Assembly (NCBI RefSeq): GCF_010093815.1
Contig: NW_022985552.1
Coordinates: 248,001-312,000 of the forward strand
Direction: 5' to 3'
DNA length: 64,000 bases
DNA from: Pseudovirgaria hyperparasitica
Lineage: Eukaryota > Ascomycota > Dothideomycetes > Acrospermales > Acrospermaceae
Shown: positions 35,372 to 47,748 of the stretch, in pieces
Position numbering within the stretch: position 1 is the first letter of the stretch
How the letters are laid out: every line of letters begins with the position of its first letter
Program-made: the position numbers and the translations under genes
Notes under the pieces: model-generated
Seen by the model: the letters and a program-made list of their open reading frames with translations, nothing else
Told to the model about the DNA's origin: nothing
The model's database searches: none

Positions 35372-36690
35372 TGGGCTCACAGCCTTTACTGGTCTTCTCT
35401 TCTTTGTTCAATAGTTCTTGATTGGTGTTATTGCATCACATTCATTAGGCGCAGGTGGTGTCGGTGAGCCTCTCTTTCATGTCATGTGCGTCAATGATGC
35501 ACTCGCTTCATGGCTCGATATCAAAGCAGTATTTCGACGATCTTTTTTGATCAGTAGTTAGCGGGCAAAAGTGTTCTAAGAGAGAAATGAAACTTTATGA
35601 ATAATACAATCTAAAAAGGCGCGTACAACGGTGATGATTGTCAAGGAGATTGAAATGTCCCAAACAGTGGTCAATACAATGAGTCGTAAGAATGAGAAAA
35701 AGAGATTATGGGACGGAGTTTGAGCACCTTTATGGCATCTATTCTTAGTGGCGAATGAACGGGTCTTTGGATATCTGATGGCTTTTTTTTATCAGATGCC
35801 TCCTGGCTCCTGCCTGCCTGCCACCCTACTAAAGGTATGCGACGATTACCAGCAAGACAAGTAATAAGTCATACCACATTCGAGGCGACAATGGATGATT
35901 GCAACCAAACCCCGGGTACACACACTCGCGCTTATGAGCAAGTCTATACAGCTTTTACGTATGTATGTATATATACCGTCCCTCTGAAGTCCCGATCCGA
36001 CTACCACCGCCACGAACCTACACATCAAATTCGGATCAGATCAAATCCCATAGTCCGTCAACAAAGATGCAGCAAACATGGATGCAGTGCCATTACATTC
36101 CAGCACACAGATGATATCGCAAACACGCAAACAAACGCTAGCATATAACCCAGCTGTGCATATATCTGATGATAATTCTATATCTCATATTGTAATGGGA
36201 TAAAGCTATGTACGCTCGATGTTATTACATACAGGAAGCACAAGCTTACGACTCTACGCGACAGCCCTAGAAAAATAGATATTTTCAATATGCTGCAGTA
36301 ATTATATATGGACGTACAGTACTTGCAGCCGCTCAGCAACAGCAACAACGAGCGTTGGTAGCCGTTGCTTGCCGCCACTGCGAGCCGGCTGCTTTGCCGA
36401 GTCTGCTCCCCGGACCGCGCCCCCGCCCAAGCTCTAATAGTTACTAACTAGTGGCTGTGGGGTCGTGTGTGGTAGCCTGTAGGTAAGCTTTCCCTCGAGG
36501 ATCTCCGGTTGTGTGCTTCGAATGGGATGTACCCGCGTGAAGCTGCCGAAGTACACGAGGTGCTGGACAGGGCTTGTTTGTGTTGCTTTTATGGGCTTAT
36601 AGGGGTGTGGATGCCCGGTTTGTTATGCGCTGATCCTACCCTCTCAGTTGCCTGCGACTTTCTGAGCTGTTTGGGCTTGCTTTGATCGGG
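35372..36690. other. Intergenic region
   Basis: About 1.3 kb between ISU1 and SCOT. Simple AT-rich patches lie near 35950-35980 and 36160-36310. No gene is supported. Confidence 0.55.
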
Positions 36691-38349
36691 ATGGTTTCCT
36701 TCACACTGTCGGTGCGGGCTACGGCCTTGTACTCGCGGTCGGCCTCAAGGGTGAGTTAGCTGCTTGTATGGTGTGCAGGTCAATTGCTGATGTTCGGTAG
36801 CCGTTTGCGTCCACTCGATCGTTCTCCTGCACGGCACGCTTCTATGAGATTAACAAGATATATCCGTCGGCGAAAGAGGCTATCAAGGATATGAAATCAG
36901 ACTCAACACTCCTCTGTGGTGGCTTCGGATTGTCTGGCGTAGCTAACACGCTCATAAACGAAGTCAAAGCCACTCCCCATATCAAAGGACTTACTGCAGT
37001 TTCAAATAATGCCGGTGTCCCGGGCAGTGGGCTGGGACTGCTGCTGGAGTCTAAGCAGATCAAGAAGATGATTGCGAGTTATATTGGCGAGAACAAGGTT
37101 CTGGAATCGCAATATTTGGACGGCTCAGTTGAGGTCGAGCTCACTCCACAGGGCACGCTGGCAGAGAGGTGTCGCGCTGGTGGCCACGGCATACCGGCTT
37201 TCTACACTCCAGCAGCATTTGGCACGGTGGTGCAGACCGGAGAGCTACCCATCCGCCACAATCCTGACGGCACGGTCGCTGAATACTCGAAGCCTAAGGA
37301 TGTCAAGGTCTTCAATGGCAAGAGCTATATCATGGAGGAAGCAATCAAAGGTGACTATGCCTTTATCAAATGCCACAAAGCAGACAAGCTGGGCAATCTC
37401 CAATTCCGCCTGGCTGCGCAGAACTTCAACGGCGCCATGGCACGCAATGCGACTGTCACCATTGTCGAAGCAGACGAGATTGTTGAGCCCGGCGAGATCG
37501 ACCCGGTCGCCGTCCACGTCCCTGGTATCTATGTCGACCGTGTTATCCAGTCTCTCGCTCCCAAGGGTATCGAGAAAATCGTCAACGCAAAAGCGCCCGG
37601 CGAGGAGAGCACCGCTGGCATCCTCGGCACCGGCGACACAGCTAGCAAGCGCGAGCGTATAGTGCGGCGTGCGGCCAAGGAGTTCAAGAACGGCATGTAC
37701 GCAAACTTAGGCATTGGCATGCCGATGCTGGCGCCCAGCTTCGTCGATCCGTCTGTCGAGGTCCAGCTACAGTCTGAGAACGGCCTGCTGGGACTCGGTC
37801 CGTATCCGCAGAAGGGCGAAGAGGATCCGGATCTGATCAATGCGGGCAAGGAGACGGTAACGCTGAACCCGGGTGCCTCGTGCTTTGGGTCGGACGAGTC
37901 GTTTGGCATGATCCGCGCAGGGCGAATTGATTTGACGATCCTGGGTGGCATGCAAGTCAGTGCAAAGGGTGATTTGGCGAATTGGATGTTGCCGGGCAAG
38001 GTCAAGGGTTTCGGTGGTGCAATGGACTTGGTATCGAATCCGCAGAATACGAAGGTTGTAGTGACAATGGAGCATACCGATAAGAAGGGCAGGCCAAAGA
38101 TCTTGAAGCAGTGTGAGTTCCCGCTCACGGGCAAGGCTTGTGTGTCGAGGATTATTACGGATCTGGTAAGTGTTGCTTGAGCTGCGAATATGAAGCCGTA
38201 TACTGACTGGTGAATAGTGTGTATTTGATGTTGACTTTACGAACGGTCTTACCTTGGTTGAGCTTGCGGACGGTGTTACTGTGGATGAGATTAAGTCGAA
38301 GACGGAAGCACCTTTCAAGGTGGCAGACGAGATCAAGCCGATGCTGTGA
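36691..38349 (+). CDS. Succinyl-CoA:3-ketoacid CoA transferase, mitochondrial
   Basis: Three exons, 36691-36750, 36801-38165 and 38218-38349, encoding 518 aa, the usual length. Residues 1-35 are a presequence rich in Arg and Ser. Both CoA-transferase halves are present, fused with a linker as in eukaryotic SCOT. The alpha half has GGFGLSGVAN and PGSGLG. The beta half has the catalytic Glu346 in QSENGLLGLGP, the residue that forms the glutamyl-CoA intermediate. The enzyme moves CoA from succinyl-CoA to acetoacetate or, in fungi, to related acids such as acetate or propionate. Exon 1 (20 codons) supplies the targeting signal. Confidence 0.95.
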
Positions 38350-38949
38350 GGTGAGGAGAGCCTTTGTTACTGCATTACTGAGCGAACTTGTATATATCTC
38401 CGTCTCTCAAAGCGCACTCTATAAAGCATCTTCAAGACGCGGCCCTTTCCAAGCGGATAGTGAGTGATTCGTGAATGATAGAAGTATGATTCTCCGTTGA
38501 GAGATGCTGTGAATCGCCCAACGCTTGATACATCAATAGCTCTATGAGTGGTATTGTTGAATTATTGTCATCATCTTAGGTGAAGTTTTGCGCACTATCC
38601 TATTGTTCTTGTCATCGTCAATAGGTCTCATGTTTTCGTACAGTGATGGATGGTTGCCAAGTTAGTCATCCATGGATCCGCATGGATCCATCCCTCGCAG
38701 GCTTCCCCACTGACTATTGCTTCACCAACCTCGTTTCTTCGTTCCTACTACGCCTCCAGATAGATTTCGCATCCGCACTCTGCGTTCCGACCCTTCGCCA
38801 TGCTAACTGTCCTCACTTTGATTGTAAAATCTGCAGAGTAAGCAGACCGCCACCTCAACTATTCGCGTGCCCACGAACAGCCTCACATCGACATCCCATC
38901 GACGCCGCCGAGATCCGCTATCGTCATCCACATTGACAAGAGAATCCTC
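38350..38949. other. Intergenic region
   Basis: 3' UTR of SCOT and promoter/leader of TAF12. A short repeat, CCATGGATCCGCATGGATCC, is near 38669. No gene is seen. Confidence 0.6.
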
Positions 38950-40916
38950 ATGGCCGACCAAATGGCAGGCCAGCAAGGCCCTCCGCACTTGCGGCTGAAC
39001 CCTCCGCTGTTGAAGGTTGAAGAGATCCAGCGCGCCACTTTCCTGGATGGAGCCACCAAGGCGAAATATAGCGAAGTATTCAAGAAGCTATGGAGCTACC
39101 TCGACACGAATCCAGAGTCGACAGAGTACAAGAATGCTGCCATGAGGCTACAGGAGTTCTCGGCGAAGTTGAGACAGATGGCGGGAACATACCGTCAACG
39201 CATGTCGCAGCAAGCACAGCAACAAAACCAAGGCGGGCAAGCGACTGCAAACGGGCAGCAGAATCAAGGACAGCAGAATCAGGGTCAAAATAACAATGCG
39301 CAACCGCAATCAGTGCAACAAAGCGCACAGTCCGGGCAGAACGGTCAACAGTCACAGCAGCAACAACCACAAAGCGCAGCTCAACAAGGCCAAGCGCGAC
39401 CCGAGCAATCTGCTCAAGCGCCCAGAGGATACCCACAAAGCGTCATCAACCATATCCAAACATTTCCTTTCGTTCTACCTCTCGGCTTGGATCCACGCAG
39501 TCCAGAGGGGATAGAAAAGCTGAAGAATATTAAACAGGCGTACGCGACGCAGCTGACGCGCATGGAAAGTGCCCGGGTGACTATTGGGAAAATCAACGCA
39601 CAATTAGACCAGCTGAACAAGAGCGGACAGCCCATCCCTGAGAATTTTTTGCGACAGAAAGCCGAGGCAGAGCAGATGCACACCACGTCGCGGAAATACG
39701 TGGAGGATTTCAGAACGAAGCAAGCTCAGCTTACACAGGAGCTCAAGGTCCGACAAGCCGCTGCCAAACAGGGACAACAGCCTGCGAATATGCAAGCTTC
39801 AACTGCTAGCGCTCAATCTAAGGTAGAAGGCAACACGGCTCCTCCTCCCCAGCAACAACAAGCCATGCAGCCACAGCAGCAGCAACAACAGCAGCAACAC
39901 CCTCAGCAGAATCAACAGTCTCATCAAGCCCCTCCGCAGAATGTCGGACCAGGCGTACCCAGACCAACACAAAGCCCAGCGACCATGGGGCAACAGCAAC
40001 AGCAGCAACAGCACTTCCCGCAACAAGGTCAGACGCCGAATATCGGGGCGCCAATGAATGGACAACATCAGCAGAATGGTATGCAGAATGGTATGAATTT
40101 CCAGAGACCACAGCCTATGCCTCAACAACAGAACCCCATGAGCGCGGGCCCAGGAGGACAGCAGAATTCTCCTCAGACCCAGGGTCCATCGCACAACAAC
40201 CCCGTGCCCCTCTCACATCAAGATGCCGTTAGCGCCGCGCGCTCCTATTCCGATCCAAGGCCAAATGGCACTCCGCAGCAAACCTCAACGCCTGGCTTCA
40301 GCCCAGGGAACCAACGCGATGTCACGAATAATCCTAAGATGCCAATTCCCAAGCAGCTGAACGTTCCAGCTCCGGTGCCCGTCAACATGGGTCCTTCGCG
40401 GCCAACGATGGGTGGTAGTGGAGCTTCTGGTATGATGGGTCAGCCTGTGCTGAACAAACTCCCAGGCTATATGCTGGAAGGCGACAGCGAACGTGTTCTT
40501 AGCAAGAAGAAGCTCGACGAGCTAGTGCGGCAGATCACCGGCGGAGGCGACTCAGCTGGCGGCGAGACGTTGACGCCAGAAGTGGAGGAGGTAAGCCGCC
40601 ACTACAGCCACTCTGGCTACATACATACATTACCACAAGCTAACAGCAGCCATCACAGACAATGCTCCAGCTCGCCGACGACTTCGTCGACAACATCATC
40701 TCCACCGCCTGCAAGGTCTCGAAGCTGCGCGAATCCAACCAGCTCGACATACGCGACATCCAACTCGTCCTCGAGCGCAACTACAACATCCGCGTCCCGG
40801 GCTTCGCCAGCGACGAGATCAGAACAGTGCGCAAGCTCCACCCGGCGCCCGGTTGGAACGAGAAGATGAAGGCCCTCCAGGCAGCCAAGATCATGGGCGG
40901 CAAGACGGACATGTAA
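38950..40916 (+). CDS. TAF12: TFIID/SAGA subunit TAF12
   Basis: Two exons, 38950-40590 and 40659-40916, encode 632 aa. The N-terminal half carries a conserved helical block ([20 protein letters not shown]) and long Gln/Asn/Pro-rich activator-type stretches. The C-terminus has [14 protein letters not shown] followed by the histone-fold domain, encoded mostly by exon 2 ([36 protein letters not shown]). TAF12 pairs with TAF4 in TFIID and with Ada1 in SAGA through this H2B-like fold. Exon 2 keeps C-ending codons to its end, unlike several neighbours. Confidence 0.95.
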
Positions 40917-42258
40917 AACACCAAAAAAACCATTTTAGATATATCTTTCAGGAGGAGGAGGAGGGGGATGGGTGACGGTTTCGACGTCAGGCGCATTTAT
41001 CACATGGGGAATATACAAGGGGAATCTGGTCTCCCAAGGGACGGGACCCAATTGTTAGGGGGGGGGGCGCTACTGGGCGCTGGCGTAAGGTATGTTATTA
41101 TCGATCGATCGGGGCTCATCACTGCGAAGATGTGGATTTTCTGTAATACCATTGAGATTGAGGTAGGTTTGAGGGGGTGGTGGGTTGGGATGGGATGGAA
41201 TGGGATCATGCTTTGCCTACTTACTTACCTACCTACCTACCTACCTACCTACCTATACCATATTCTGAATAAGGATGCGTTTTACACCTCGTCGATCAGA
41301 CGGACAATGTTTCCCGTCTTTGGTTCGACGCGAGAGTTGACTGGCTCGCTGGCTGGCTGACGTGCATGCATGCATGCATGGATTTTTCCTTATCCTATTC
41401 TATCCCGTTTGTAGGCGTTGGCGTTGGCGTCATACAGCTAGGTGATGATTTTCTTCCATCCATATATATATAGAAAGACGGGATGGATTGCAAAATGGCT
41501 CGATCGTTTCTCTGCCACGAATGCTGCTGATGCTGGTGTTGGTGCTGGTGGACTAGATGGTTGCAGCGGCGGCGAAGAGTCCGACCGAGACTGGACTTGA
41601 AAAGATCCCCGAAGAGTTCGAAAAGCTGGAGAACCTCGTCTAAGAAGACCTCGTCAAGCCAACCTCCAATCTCTCCGGCCTCGTGAGTTCCTCCCTTTCT
41701 CCCCCCTATTCCCCCAAACCCGCCTCGAATGATATCTTATATCTAAAACGCTCCCTCCAACAGCTTCTACAAACTGTCGGAATCCGTGACTTGTTGGGGT
41801 ATGAAGTGTGAGGGTGTATGGGTGCGTATGAAAGAATCGATATGCATTGAGTTGCTCGTATTATATGGAACGTAGAACTTAATGACTCTCCATTTTGATA
41901 ATTTTGACTAGAATTACAATAGTTATCATCCAATATAGTACCACGTGCCCTCCTCCCTCGTGAAGAGTCATTGTAATGACGGAAAAGGAAGAGGTTCAGA
42001 TAGAACGACTACAAACGTAGAATTCGTAAACGAAAACGCCTATAAACCTCCCTACTCCTCAACTCTCAAGCACTCTGTCCAAGCACGGCACAAAATCTTC
42101 TGTATCAAGCGTTGTTGGGAGAGCATCACTGTAGATGATCATCATGTCCGTCCAGACAAGTTGATATTCGCATACGGTGTCGGAAACTGTGAAGAGCTGT
42201 CCTGGATAGACAGAATGACGATTGTCGAGGATGTCGGTATGTTTGGAGTTTCATCTAG
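40917..42258. other. Intergenic region with microsatellites
   Basis: Convergent region after TAF12. It holds a poly-G run (41058-41067), an ACCT repeat and a GCAT repeat (annotated together) and a short coding-like fragment near 41557-41815 that I could not turn into a gene (see findings). Confidence 0.55.
41217..41381. repeat. ACCT and GCAT tetranucleotide repeats
   Basis: About ten ACCT/ACTT units lie at 41217-41256, and five GCAT units at about 41362-41380. Confidence 0.9.
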
Positions 42259-43382
42259 CTACTTCAAACGAGCAAGGTAGAGGTCATGGTAGCGAAGATA
42301 ATAGCCAGACGTCAAGAGCGGGTCGATGAGGGTGCCAATTAAGTATTCTGTGAGGGCCAGAACTGTATGCAGAATTGAAAGGAGCATGGTCAAAAGATCT
42401 TGCTGTTGGTATGCCGCGAGGTATACGTCGACGGGCTTGATCTGTGCGTATTCACCCTGCGGAGGGGAGGCTTCCAGTTTCTTGTCGATCCACCTTGGTC
42501 TCATTTGTATCGTTTTGCCGGGCGGATGACTTGACGGATCCAGGTGCAGTAGTGTCGGTATCTTGCGAGGCGTTTCGCTACAGTATGTGACTGCCGCGTC
42601 GCCCGATTACTCTCAGTGGAGCTCTGCGCTGTCAAACGAACCTGCTATCCCTGACGCCGCTGCTCTCTCGCAATCTCTAGGTTCTCCCAAGCCGCGCGGT
42701 CCGAGGTCTTCCTTGTGAGCATATGCGTCATGACGTGGGCGCAAATACCACGTGCAGTGTCGGTGGAGATGACTCGCTTTCTCAGAAACGATATATCATG
42801 ATGGTCTTGCTGGTAGAGCTCTGTCAGTCGTACGATACATCTCCCAAAATGCTCCGCTGATTTGAGCGTCGTCGGATTTGGCGCCATCATTGATCCAGTG
42901 GTTTTATTTACAAAGAAGAGTAGAACGGCGACGTTCCTCCGATGAAGATGGCTGTTCTGCATGGGTCCGATCTCCTCACCGCGCTCATACTGCTGCACGG
43001 CCACCGGTGTGCCTGGCTTCCCAGGTCCCTCCAGGACCTCCTCCAGCTCTCGCAAGATCAGCAGAGAAGATTTGTGGCTGATGATGCGTTCAAACTCTGC
43101 CTCGCTGACCTTGCAGACGGCAGCAAGGTGATACCTTGAGCGCCACAATTGTGCCGGGAGAAAAAGTTTGAACGGCTCACATCCGTCGTGTGGGTGATTG
43201 AGGTCCACGATTTCCGGCTCTTTGAGTCGGTACAAGTGTTCGTGCTCTAGTATGAGCGCGGATGCAGAGAACGTCCAGTCGGGCAAGTGCCCCGAGGTCG
43301 CTTCTGCCACCTCTTTGCTTACTTTGTATTTCTGTAACGGGTCTGGCACATCTGTCATGTATGGCATCTTCGGTATATCCAT
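42259..43382 (-). CDS. Hypothetical fungal protein
   Basis: Two exons, 43382-42656 and 42590-42259, joined over a 65 bp intron, encode 352 aa. Exon 1 alone would end in a stop a few codons after EQRRQG; a GT donor just before it leads in phase to an acceptor whose downstream frame is open for 110 codons and reads as good protein (TYCSETPRKIPTLLHL). I recognise no domain. Noted features are a hydrophobic helix near the C-terminus (LLTMLLSILHTVLALTEYLIG), which could span a membrane, and a basic Arg/Lys patch before it. No signal peptide is apparent. Function is unknown. Confidence 0.65.
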
Positions 43383-45473
43383 TGTGTTTCAGCGAGGGAA
43401 TTGGTAAGATTGGGTACGGTATACCGCACAGATATGAGCGACTAAGGTGTAAGGATAAGTCCGAATGAGGGTAGGATGGAGCGGAAAGTTTTATGGAAGA
43501 AATGACTTAAGATCTGAAAGATGTGGGTTTTCTGGTCTGGATTTCAGAAGGGAGGATTTGAGGAGGGTTCCCTGCCTGAAGAAGGGAATGAGTTTTGAGT
43601 CAATAAGCGAACAGTGGCTATGAGATGGAACAAGATAGAGAAAACGGACAGTGCCCGACAAGTGTCCAGGTTTGAGATATATACTGCCCTGGATAACTTG
43701 TTTAACTCTCCATCTCGATTGTGTTTGTTCTGCCAGTCTGCTCCTGCAGATACACTGCACTGTTCGTTAACATATTACATGTTGGAACCGTTGTTGTACA
43801 AAAAGGGATCTCGGTTATATTTATATCTCGGTTCCAGGCTGAGTCAATCCCCTGTCAATATACTATATGGACTTGGATACTGTGACCAGAGCTTCGGTTG
43901 TGTAACATATCCCTGCAGTTGCAAGCACACTGGCGTTAGGTGTACCTCCAATACAGTATCTCGGAAAGAAAGTTACCTCTTGGAATCAGAACACGGGAGG
44001 CCTCGAAGCAGGGCCTATAAAGATTTAATGCCAGATATTCTGATAATCATTCTCCAAAGAGAGGACGCCCGTAAAGGAGGAATAAGCTCAGGAAAATCTA
44101 TATAGGCGACGCTTTACTGGTATTTGGTATTCTATACACCTCCCTCCAGACTGTATCGTCTTGTATATTCATTATTCAGGATCATTCACTGGCTGATGAA
44201 TCGGACCCTGATAGCTAGTGGAAGGGCTCTCAATTCCTGCTTCATTGTAGCCTTCGTGTTGAATAAGATTATATAGCAAGAAGAGTCAAGGCCCTACAGA
44301 AGTCGAATCATACACAAGCTCGCATGCTTTTCAGTCGTTAAAAGTAATCTTTTCCATAATTCTGTCTTGATTCCTCCATCTTCAGCCTCTTCCTTGATGC
44401 AATCTTTCAGTCCTGTATAATCTTACACTTCATGATGTCGCTAGCCCCCTGGATTCCATTATCGGCAAGAGGGTAAGTATTGGTGAGCATTTCTATTATG
44501 ATTCATGCCAAGTTTGCTAGAGTGATGGAAAACAATGGATTGAATGCTGTGCTAAGTTAGACAGTGTCTTGATGGCTGCGGTCCAGCTTTTGGAGGGGAG
44601 ATGGCACTCCAGTGACTTCGCTTTTCATGTTATGTTTCCTATTTTGCATTCTTCTTGCCCCTATAGCGCCAATATATCCTTCTACCGGAAGTGCGAATGC
44701 CATAACTGCTATACGTCTTTCGATTTATCGGAGGTTCTCCATATGAACTGTTACGCCGATGATATTATTAGAGTCTCTTTGTGTCACGCCACACATTTCA
44801 GATTGGTGGATAGCAGCTGAACTGAAGAGCTTAGTACGTATAGATGGCTCATGTGATCTTAGCTATTGACTTGAACATCTAGAATCTCGATCGTCGAAGG
44901 ATCATTGCGGTAGCCTATGTATGATACACATGTACCCCTTGGTTGGATCCTTCGCACCTGGGGATCTTTATCGAACTTATTTCGACTCCTTCGAGGAGAC
45001 TAAACAAATATATATCGTGGAGTTGTAGGTGAAGATCGAGGACGGCTTCGTCGCGTGGTAGTTGAAATAGGTTCGTATGCGATTTTTGATCATGTTCATA
45101 CGATAGGGGACATCGGAAGTGCTTCAATATCTGACCCTCCACGAGGGGTTGTTGTTAGAAAGATCGTCATCCCAGGAATCAGAGCAGGTATCTGGCCGAG
45201 CTGAGATAGTAAAGGTGTGTAATTGAGATGTGAGAGAAGCGATTTGAACGAGTGTGGATTTCAAGTACCGAGTTGGTGATTGTTCACAAGCGAGTAGGTA
45301 GGCTTTGTAGCTTCACAAAGAGACGTTGTTCAACATTGGCCAAGAAGAAATAGGAGAATGAAATTGAACAATTCTCAATGAAACGCACCAGTATAGTAAA
45401 GAAACTGTATACATGAACGGACTCTAGCCTCGACCTCAAACGCCATCATCACACAATTCGCGGGATCTTGCAT
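43383..45473. other. Gene-poor region
   Basis: About 2.1 kb, ordinary to slightly AT-rich. Several frames of 75-163 codons occur on both strands but none shows domains, codon bias or a good splice model. No repeat stands out. Confidence 0.5.
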
Positions 45474-46560
45474 CTACAGCGGCAGTTCCCGGTACGTATA
45501 CAAAGCGGTAGTGACAGCATGATACCCCCTCCGTCCCACCCTCACCGCCAACTCACTCCTCCAATCTTCCCCCTTCATAACCTTCTCCAACGCCGCCTGA
45601 AACGTGTACACAGGCTTCCACCCAAGCTCCACCTGCGCCCTCGACGAATCATAGATCCGATCAAACGCATCCAAAAACTCCCACCCCAAGGCCCTAAAAG
45701 CCAGCTCCGTGCCCGGCAGCACGTCCTCTAGCACGCCTCTTGCGTCACTGTTCAGTCTCTGCAGCGTCTTCGCGTCGCCCGCGAACGGACTCGGCGCGCT
45801 GATGACATACTTTGCAAACCCGATCTGCGAGGCCTTCTCCATTGCGCAAATGCATGACTGCACGACGTCGTGGATGTCGACGCGGCGGTAGCACAGCTCG
45901 AGGACTTTGATATTGTCGTTGGACATGTACTTGCGTAGGCCTGTCTCGTCGTCGGGCTGTTGGAAAAAGCGACTGACGCGTAGGACAATGATAGGCATGC
46001 CTGTCTTTGTGTGGAAGAACTGGCATACATCTTCGGCGGCTGTCTTGCTGAGGCCGTAGATATTCTTGGGGACGGAGATCAGAGATTCTGTAAGTGGTGG
46101 TGGTGTTAGCTTTTGTGCTTGGTGAGGGGATAGGGGCTTCTTTACCGTCAACCCACACGGCCGGTTGGCCTTTGGAGGGGCTTAGTACTGAGCCAAATGC
46201 AGATGTTGTGCTAACATATACGAAGGATATGCGTTCTCTGCACTTGCTGACCTCGTCAACGAGGATATTCGTGCCGGTGATGTTTGTGGTGATGAATTCC
46301 TCGTTGGTGTGGGAGATGATATGAGGTTTGTGTAGGCCACCAGCGTGTATGACATATCTGATGCCGCGGTTGGTTGAGAGAATGTGAGAGATGAAGGTAC
46401 GATCAGCGAAAGAACCGACAAAGCTTGTCGTTGAAGAAGGGAGGATGTCGATGCCCAAAGGCCGGTAACCTAAGCTTGGGAGGAAGAGCATCAGGGCATG
46501 ACCGAGATGGCCAGCTGAGCCGGTGATGAGTACATCGTATGTTAAAGTTGGTGCTCTCAT
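45474..46560 (-). CDS. NAD-dependent epimerase/dehydratase (extended SDR)
   Basis: Two exons, 46560-46146 and 46087-45474, with a 58 bp intron, encode 342 aa. The N-terminal Rossmann motif is TGSAGHLG (13-20), the active-site serine region is STTSAFG, and the catalytic pair is Tyr149 and Lys153 in YGLSK. These are marks of extended short-chain dehydrogenases such as nucleotide-sugar epimerases. The middle (DIHDVVQSCICAME) is the usual substrate-side region. The substrate cannot be read from sequence. Third bases switch from C to G/T near 45770. Confidence 0.9.
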
Positions 46561-47748
46561 TTTGGTTTACAGAGACTTGACCCGGTAAATGAATAGATAT
46601 AAATCCTATTGCAACTTTATGAGGAGGACCTGAAAGTACCGGTCTCTTGTCGAAAGTAGTAGACACAAAGACTAAAGGTGAATGGAGAGGTACAAATTTA
46701 TAGAATCCAAGGATATAATTCAAAGGGAAGAGTGACCGTGACGCGAGGAAATGCAGGTTCATTCAAAGAGACCACAAGCACCACATAAACATCTCCTCTC
46801 CTTATGGTGGATCAAGTAAGACACAGCCTCTATCCTCTGACTGGCACATCGCCCCTCCGAAATGAAGCTACATTATTACCCATGCTTACCAGCGTATTCT
46901 TGGACACTCGAGGGCCTTGTGAGTCTATTCCTTCGCCAAGGTACCTAAAAGTTCGTCGTTATGAAGCTGTCCAATTCCTGCAAATACGTGATCCTATTCC
47001 CATTTCTGGCAAGTCTCGTCTCATCCGCTCAAGTCCATGTGATTTCCAGCCGCCTTTGATGGTGGTATTTTCAGAACCAGGCTATCCCGGTAGCCTTAGT
47101 GGTCAGGGGCTGCAATTTCCAGTATCGTGGTTGGGGATGCTGAGCATCAAAGATCGTAGCGCTAGCGGATAAACGTTACGAAGTCTCGCTAGAAGTCTGT
47201 GCTTCATGTTGATGATAGCGACCATCGACCAGAATGGAACTTGGACAAACTCTACTCCACTGGCTAACAGCTTGTGCCCGGGGCGGATTCCTAGCCTTGG
47301 CATCGTCGCCAAGTCGCCGGCCTAAACCCACGTAAACGTCGTAAGCGCTGGCATCGTACAATCTAGACCTTATACATGGGTAGACCTTAGTGCTGATGAT
47401 TAGATGCAGCATCTTCTGCGATTAGTAGCTGATTCGCTTCGCATGACCAGTAATCGGCGCAATGTTTCGCCTACTGAGGTAGTATCAACAAACGCACGGG
47501 CCTCAATCCTTAGGAAAGCGATGTGCGTTGTGGCTGAGTTTAGTCGTGCAATGACAGGGCTTGTAGGCATTTCCCCATTTGGGGGCCATGAGGCACACGA
47601 ATAGGTCGGGCATAACAATGTCAAACGAGTGAGGACCTTCGTCCTTTGACCGGATCAGAACTTTGGACTTGCGCTTCTGTGATCAGTTACTCCTACCTCG
47701 TCTTTCCAGTTGCACCAGTTTTGATCAGTACACATTGAATGAGCAAAC
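46561..47748. other. Intergenic region
   Basis: About 1.2 kb. Frames of 60-120 codons on both strands (for example 46804-47172) have no recognisable content. Possible gene debris, but nothing I can name. Confidence 0.5.

Noticed and set aside
43614-44105. 163-codon plus-strand frame
   Set aside because: Cys-rich but with no recognisable motif, no bias and no neighbours suggesting a gene; also a non-ATG start at its 5' limit.
46804-47172. 122-codon plus-strand frame between the SDR and methyltransferase genes
   Set aside because: No recognisable domain; random-looking composition.
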